Source: an uncultured Erysipelotrichaceae bacterium (GTDB lineage: Bacteria; Bacillota_I; Bacilli_A; RFN20; CAG-826). From it: a DNA stretch of 7,475 nt. The position numbers and the translations under genes were made by a program. A model generated the notes under the pieces. The model saw only the letters and a program-made list of their open reading frames with translations. It made no database searches and had not been told where the DNA came from. The DNA lies in contig CADAUN010000064.1 in assembly GCA_902791085.1 (NCBI GenBank), forward strand, positions 1 through 7,475, written 5' to 3'. Of this stretch, positions 4,862 to 7,475 are shown piece by piece; the first letter of the stretch is position 1; every line of letters begins with the position of its first letter.

Positions 4862-5566
4862 ATGGGTCAAAAAGTAAATGCGAACGGCCTCCGTATCGGA
4901 ATCAACCGCAAGTGGGAAGCCAATTGGTTTGCTTCCAAAAAGGATTACGCGAAGTTCTTAGGTGAGGACATCGCCATCCGTAATTATCTCGAACCACAAC
5001 TCAAAGAAGCTGTTGTGAGCCACATCGATATCGCTCGTAAGAAAGATGACAAAGGCGCTAACGTCGTCATCGATGCTTACGTCGCTCGTCCAGGCGTCGT
5101 CTTAGGACAAGACAACACCAAAATCAATGCCATCCGTGCCGGCCTTAAGCACGTTGTGAAAACTGGAACTCCCACCATCAACATCGTGGAAGTCAAGAAT
5201 CCGGATCTCGACGCGGTCTTAATCGCCAAATGGATTGCCTCTGAAATTGAAAATCGTCAATCGTTCCGTTCCACACAAAAGAAAGCCATCCAACGCATGA
5301 AGAAAGCGGGAGCCGTTGGCTGCCGTACGCAATGCCAAGGACGTCTTGGTGGTGCGGAAATCGCACGTCGCGAAGGTTATAAAGTAGGCGTTGTCCCACT
5401 AGAAACCCTCCGCGCTGATATCGACTTCTCCGCGGTTACGGCCAATACCGCCTATGGCGACATCGGTGTCAAAGTCTGGATTTGCAAATCCACGAACAAA
5501 TTAACCGAAAAAGAAGCCGAGAAGAAAGAAGGAGGACAAGAACATGCTGCAGCCAAAGCGCGTTAA
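4862..5566 (+). CDS. rpsC: 30S ribosomal protein S3
   Basis: S3 forms part of the mRNA entry channel in the 30S head and contributes to ribosomal helicase activity. The 234-residue product has the family start MGQKVNANGLRIGI, a type II KH domain at about 40-110, and the C-terminal domain signatures GRLGGAEIARREGY (160-173), LRADIDF (183-189) and YGDIGVKVWI (198-207). Two oddities: the KH loop reads GQDN (82-85) instead of GxxG, and the helicase-associated basic residues, Arg-Arg-x-x-Lys in E. coli (131, 132, 135), appear as R136-S137-K140. A charged, Ala-rich tail closes the protein. The start follows AAGGAG (4849-4854) by seven bases; an in-frame ATG at 4826 lies inside rplV and is rejected. 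The 3' end overlaps rplP by 23 bases. Confidence 0.97.
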   Translation: MGQKVNANGLRIGINRKWEANWFASKKDYAKFLGEDIAIRNYLEPQLKEAVVSHIDIARKKDDKGANVVIDAYVARPGVVLGQDNTKINAIRAGLKHVVKTGTPTINIVEVKNPDLDAVLIAKWIASEIENRQSFRSTQKKAIQRMKKAGAVGCRTQCQGRLGGAEIARREGYKVGVVPLETLRADIDFSAVTANTAYGDIGVKVWICKSTNKLTEKEAEKKEGGQEHAAAKAR

Positions 5567-6128
5567 ATATCGCCGTCCGCATCGTGTCTCTTATGAAGGC
5601 GTTGCCACCAAAGGGAACAACGTCGAATTCGGAGAATACGGCTTAGTCGCCACCGAAGGCGGCTATGTGGACAACCATCAAATCGAATCCGCTCGTATCG
5701 TGCTTGCCCGTTATACCGACCGCGCTGGCAAAGTCTGGATTCGTATCTTCCCGCACCTCGCTCGCACCAAGAAACCGGCCGAAGTCCGTATGGGCTCTGG
5801 CAAAGGATCTCCTGAAGCATGGGCTGCGGTAGTGAAACAAGGCAAAGTGCTCTTTGAAATCGGTGGCATTGCTCCCGAAACGATGATTGCTGCCTTGCAT
5901 CAAGCGGGATTCAAACTTCCTATCAAGACCAAAGTTGTGAAACGGACGAAAGCCCTCTCGCAAGCGGACTTGTTAAAGATGGAAGCGCAACACGAATCCA
6001 CCTTGGAAGCCATTGAAGCCGAAGATCAAATCACAACGGAAACCATCTCCGATACCGGGAACGAAACCCCGGCCGCTGATGCTACCGCTCCGGCAACGAA
6101 CGCTGCCACGAAGGAGGAAGCGAAATAA
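5544..6128 (+). CDS. rplP: 50S ribosomal protein L16 with acidic C-terminal extension
   Basis: L16 lies near the A site and central protuberance and helps position aminoacyl-tRNA. Recognisable parts are MLQPKRVKYRRPHR (1-14), FGEYGLVATE (29-38), QIESARI (46-52), the block GKVWIRIFPH (62-71), and KPAEVRMGSGKG (77-88), which holds the arginine (82) equivalent to the hydroxylated Arg81 of E. coli. The core ends at KLPIKTKVV (124-132). The usual length is 137-144, but this protein has 194 residues: about 60 extra C-terminal residues, first a Glu-rich probably helical part (SQADLLKMEAQHESTLEAIE), then a Thr/Ala/Pro-rich acidic end. The start is fixed by AAGGAGG (5529-5535), eight bases upstream, within the end of rpsC; this implies translational coupling. 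Confidence 0.96.
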   Translation: MLQPKRVKYRRPHRVSYEGVATKGNNVEFGEYGLVATEGGYVDNHQIESARIVLARYTDRAGKVWIRIFPHLARTKKPAEVRMGSGKGSPEAWAAVVKQGKVLFEIGGIAPETMIAALHQAGFKLPIKTKVVKRTKALSQADLLKMEAQHESTLEAIEAEDQITTETISDTGNETPAADATAPATNAATKEEAK

Positions 6129-6340
6129 TGACCATCAAAGAAATCCGGGCCTTATCGCCCGAAGAGCTCGATCAAAAACTCGCCGAACTCAAACAACGCC
6201 GTTTCGAACTCAAACGGCAAGCGGCAGTGGGTCAGCTCGAACATCCGGACGATTTGCATTTCGTCCGCAAAGACATTGCGAAAATCGAGACTGTGAAGCG
6301 TGAGCGCGAGCTCCAAATCAAAGCCCCGGAAAGCAAATAA
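6128..6340 (+). CDS. rpmC: 50S ribosomal protein L29
   Basis: A 70-residue mainly helical protein of typical L29 length. L29 packs against L23 at the tunnel exit. The family pattern is clear: an N-terminal IKEIRALSPEELDQKLAELK (3-22), the turn RQAAVGQLEHP (30-40) where most homologues have a Gln-Leu-(Glu)-Asn-Pro turn, and the second helix VRKDIAKIETVKRER (46-60). The start codon overlaps the rplP stop as TAATG, with AAGGAGG at 6111-6117 inside the rplP coding tail ten bases upstream. Translation is therefore probably coupled to that of L16. Nothing is missing or broken. Confidence 0.96.
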   Translation: MTIKEIRALSPEELDQKLAELKQRRFELKRQAAVGQLEHPDDLHFVRKDIAKIETVKRERELQIKAPESK

Positions 6341-6355
6341 AGAAAGGAGACTGTT

Positions 6356-6709
6356 ATGGAAAGAAATACTCGTACGACATTCCAAGGCGTCGTAACCTCG
6401 ATCAAAATGGACAAAACCATCACGGTCACGGTTTCCACGAAGCAAAACGATCCCCTTTATCAAAAGAGAGTCGGATACAGCAAAAAGTATCATGCTCACG
6501 ACGAAAAGAACGCAGCTCATGTCGGTGATATCGTCACCATCATGGCTTGCCGTCCAATCTCTAAGACCAAACGCTTCATTCTCGTTTCTATCGATAAAAA
6601 AGCGGTTGAGACAGAGAAAGCAAATGAAGTCGAAGCCAAATTAGAAGCCAATGAAGGCAGCGCCGAATTAGTCGGCGAAGAAGCAAAACCGGAAACGGAG
6701 GCAAAATAA
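6356..6709 (+). CDS. rpsQ: 30S ribosomal protein S17 with acidic C-terminal extension
   Basis: S17 is an OB-fold protein that binds the 5' domain of 16S rRNA in the 30S body. The core shows RNTRTTFQGVVTSIKMDKTI (3-22), DPLYQKRVGYSKKYHAHDE (32-50), VGDIV (56-60) and the signature RPISKTKRFILVSI (66-79). S17 usually has 84-90 residues; this one has 117. The excess, from about residue 83, is strongly acidic and Ala-rich (for example EVEAKLEANEGSAELVGEEA, 91-110). The sign of charge is opposite to what one expects for an rRNA-binding end, so the tail probably stays in solvent. AAGGAG (6344-6349) lies six bases before the ATG; the gap after rpmC is 15 bases. Confidence 0.96.
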   Translation: MERNTRTTFQGVVTSIKMDKTITVTVSTKQNDPLYQKRVGYSKKYHAHDEKNAAHVGDIVTIMACRPISKTKRFILVSIDKKAVETEKANEVEAKLEANEGSAELVGEEAKPETEAK

Positions 6710-6710
6710 C

Positions 6711-7079
6711 ATGGTTCAAAACGAAACGAATCTCGTTGTCGCCGATAACTCCGGTGCACGTGCAGTGCGTATCTTCCGTCAATTCGGCGGATCGCACAAA
6801 AAGAGCTCGACGTTAGGTGATATTGTCCTCTGCGCTGTCAAAGACGTCACTCCAAACGGCAAAATCAAAAAAGGCTCAGTTGTCAAAGGCGTCATTGTGC
6901 GAGTCAAGCGCCCTGTCCTTCGCAAGGATGGTTCCTTGATTTCCTTCGATGACAATGCCGTCGTCCTCATCGATAACGATGGGAACCCGTTAGGCACTCG
7001 TGTCTTCGGACCAGTCGCCCGCGAACTCCGGGATAAAGGCTATATGAAGATCATCTCTTTAGCCCCTGAAGTCTTGTAA
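6711..7079 (+). CDS. rplN: 50S ribosomal protein L14
   Basis: The 122 residues match the family's standard length exactly. L14 lies on the 50S interface, forms intersubunit bridges and interacts with L19, and is the docking site of the silencing factor RsfS. The sequence is highly conserved: NETNLVVADNSGAR (4-17), LGDIVLCAVKDVTPNG (35-50), KKGSVVKGVIVRVKRPVLRK (53-72), FDDNAVVLI (78-86) and GTRVFGPVARELR (94-106). It is the first gene of the classical spc group, but it begins one base after the rpsQ stop with GGAGG (6697-6701) inside rpsQ. S10 and spc are therefore one transcription unit here. Confidence 0.98.
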   Translation: MVQNETNLVVADNSGARAVRIFRQFGGSHKKSSTLGDIVLCAVKDVTPNGKIKKGSVVKGVIVRVKRPVLRKDGSLISFDDNAVVLIDNDGNPLGTRVFGPVARELRDKGYMKIISLAPEVL

Positions 7080-7091
7080 GGAGAAAGAAAC

Positions 7092-7403
7092 ATGAACATC
7101 AAAACTGGTGATAAAGTGATCGTTCTCTCGGGCGATGACAAAGGCAAGGTCGGCGTAGTCCAAAAGGTCTACCCCTCTCTCAACAAAGTCGTCGTCGAAG
7201 GCGTGAACGTCCACAAGAAACACAAGAAACCGACACAGGCCACTCCAGAAGGCTCAATCTTAGACATCTATGTCCCGATTGACGCTTCCAAAGTCGCCTT
7301 GGTCGATCCAAAAACGAAAAAAGCAACTCGCGTCCATCATAAAGTGGTCGACGGAAAGAAAATCCGCGTCAACGCGAAAGGCGAAAGCTTAGAGAAGAAG
7401 TAA
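7092..7403 (+). CDS. rplX: 50S ribosomal protein L24
   Basis: L24 is an early 50S assembly initiator located by the tunnel exit. The 103-residue product has the normal length and a clear KOW motif near the N-terminus: MNIKTGDKVIVLSGDDKGKV (1-20), with the GDDKGK turn at 14-19, then NKVVVEGVNVHKKHKKP (31-47). The rest follows the family: EGSILDIYVPIDASKVALVD with VHHKVVDGKKIRVN near the end. There is no extra tail. AAGGAGA at 7078-7084, overlapping the rplN stop, precedes the ATG by seven bases. Confidence 0.97.
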   Translation: MNIKTGDKVIVLSGDDKGKVGVVQKVYPSLNKVVVEGVNVHKKHKKPTQATPEGSILDIYVPIDASKVALVDPKTKKATRVHHKVVDGKKIRVNAKGESLEKK

Positions 7404-7416
7404 GGGAGGAATTCCA

Positions 7417-7475
7417 ATGGCAGAAGAAAAGAAAGTTGCTGCGAAGAAAGCCGCCCCGAAAGCTGCTTCCGCAAA
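7417..7475 (+). CDS. rplE: 5' end of next operon gene, probably ribosomal protein L5 (partial)
   Basis: An ATG with a strong AGGGAGGA site (7403-7410) begins 13 bases after the rplX stop and stays open to the window edge. The visible 19 residues, MAEEKKVAAKKAAPKAASA, are pure Lys/Ala-rich tail and contain no family signature. The name rplE rests on gene order alone: L5 follows L24 in nearly all S10-spc operons. Its first 18 bases are identical to those of rplV. If this is L5, it carries an N-terminal extension of at least 19 residues that most L5 proteins lack. A small inserted Lys/Ala-rich gene cannot be excluded. Confidence 0.7.
   Translation, partial: MAEEKKVAAKKAAPKAASA

Noticed and set aside
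5563..5963. Long minus-strand open frames antisense to rplP and other ribosomal genes
   Set aside because: They are shadows of codon bias in conserved plus-strand genes, with no ribosome sites of their own or family features.

Overview
The window carries the start of a classical S10-spc ribosomal protein operon, all on the + strand. Downstream of one small lipoprotein gene, thirteen complete ribosomal protein genes follow in the usual bacterial order: rpsJ-rplC-rplD-rplW-rplB-rpsS-rplV-rpsC-rplP-rpmC-rpsQ-rplN-rplX. The window ends in the first codons of a fourteenth gene, probably rplE. The S10 and spc blocks are fused: one base separates rpsQ from rplN and there is no promoter between them.

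Organism. Every gene has a strong AAGGAGG-type Shine-Dalgarno site. Tryptophan is TGG, and TGA serves as a stop (lipoprotein gene), so the code is the standard one rather than the Mycoplasma code. All thirteen ribosomal genes end in TAA. Base composition looks near 50% GC by eye. Several ribosomal proteins carry low-complexity Lys/Ala/Glu tails (L23, L22 and apparently L5 at the N-terminus; L16 and S17 at the C-terminus). Together these suggest an uncultured, probably anaerobic member of the Bacilli near the Erysipelotrichia/RF39/Acholeplasma side. That placement is an inference and is not proven by the window.

Layout. 1-100: left edge and ribosome binding site of the lipoprotein gene. 101-553: acidic lipoprotein of unknown function. 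554-1028: 475-base AT-rich non-coding stretch holding a terminator-like hairpin (619-645), a nested palindrome (735-785), a near-consensus sigma-A promoter (868-896) and a roughly 125-base structured 5' leader. 1029-7403: the ribosomal operon, with intergenic gaps of 1-17 bases or small overlaps. The one exception is 82 bases between rplW and rplB, which contain a hairpin. 7417-7475: start of the next gene.

Function. The products are all structural parts of the ribosome. L4 and L22 line the nascent-peptide tunnel, L22, L23, L24 and L29 surround its exit, L2 and L3 lie by the peptidyl transferase centre, S3 and S10 are in the 30S head with S19, S17 is in the 30S body, and L14 and L16 are at functional 50S surfaces. 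I see no phage, defence, CRISPR or mobile element. The less ordinary content is the charged tails, two substitutions in S3 motifs, and the undescribed RNA structures in the operon leader and the rplW-rplB gap.
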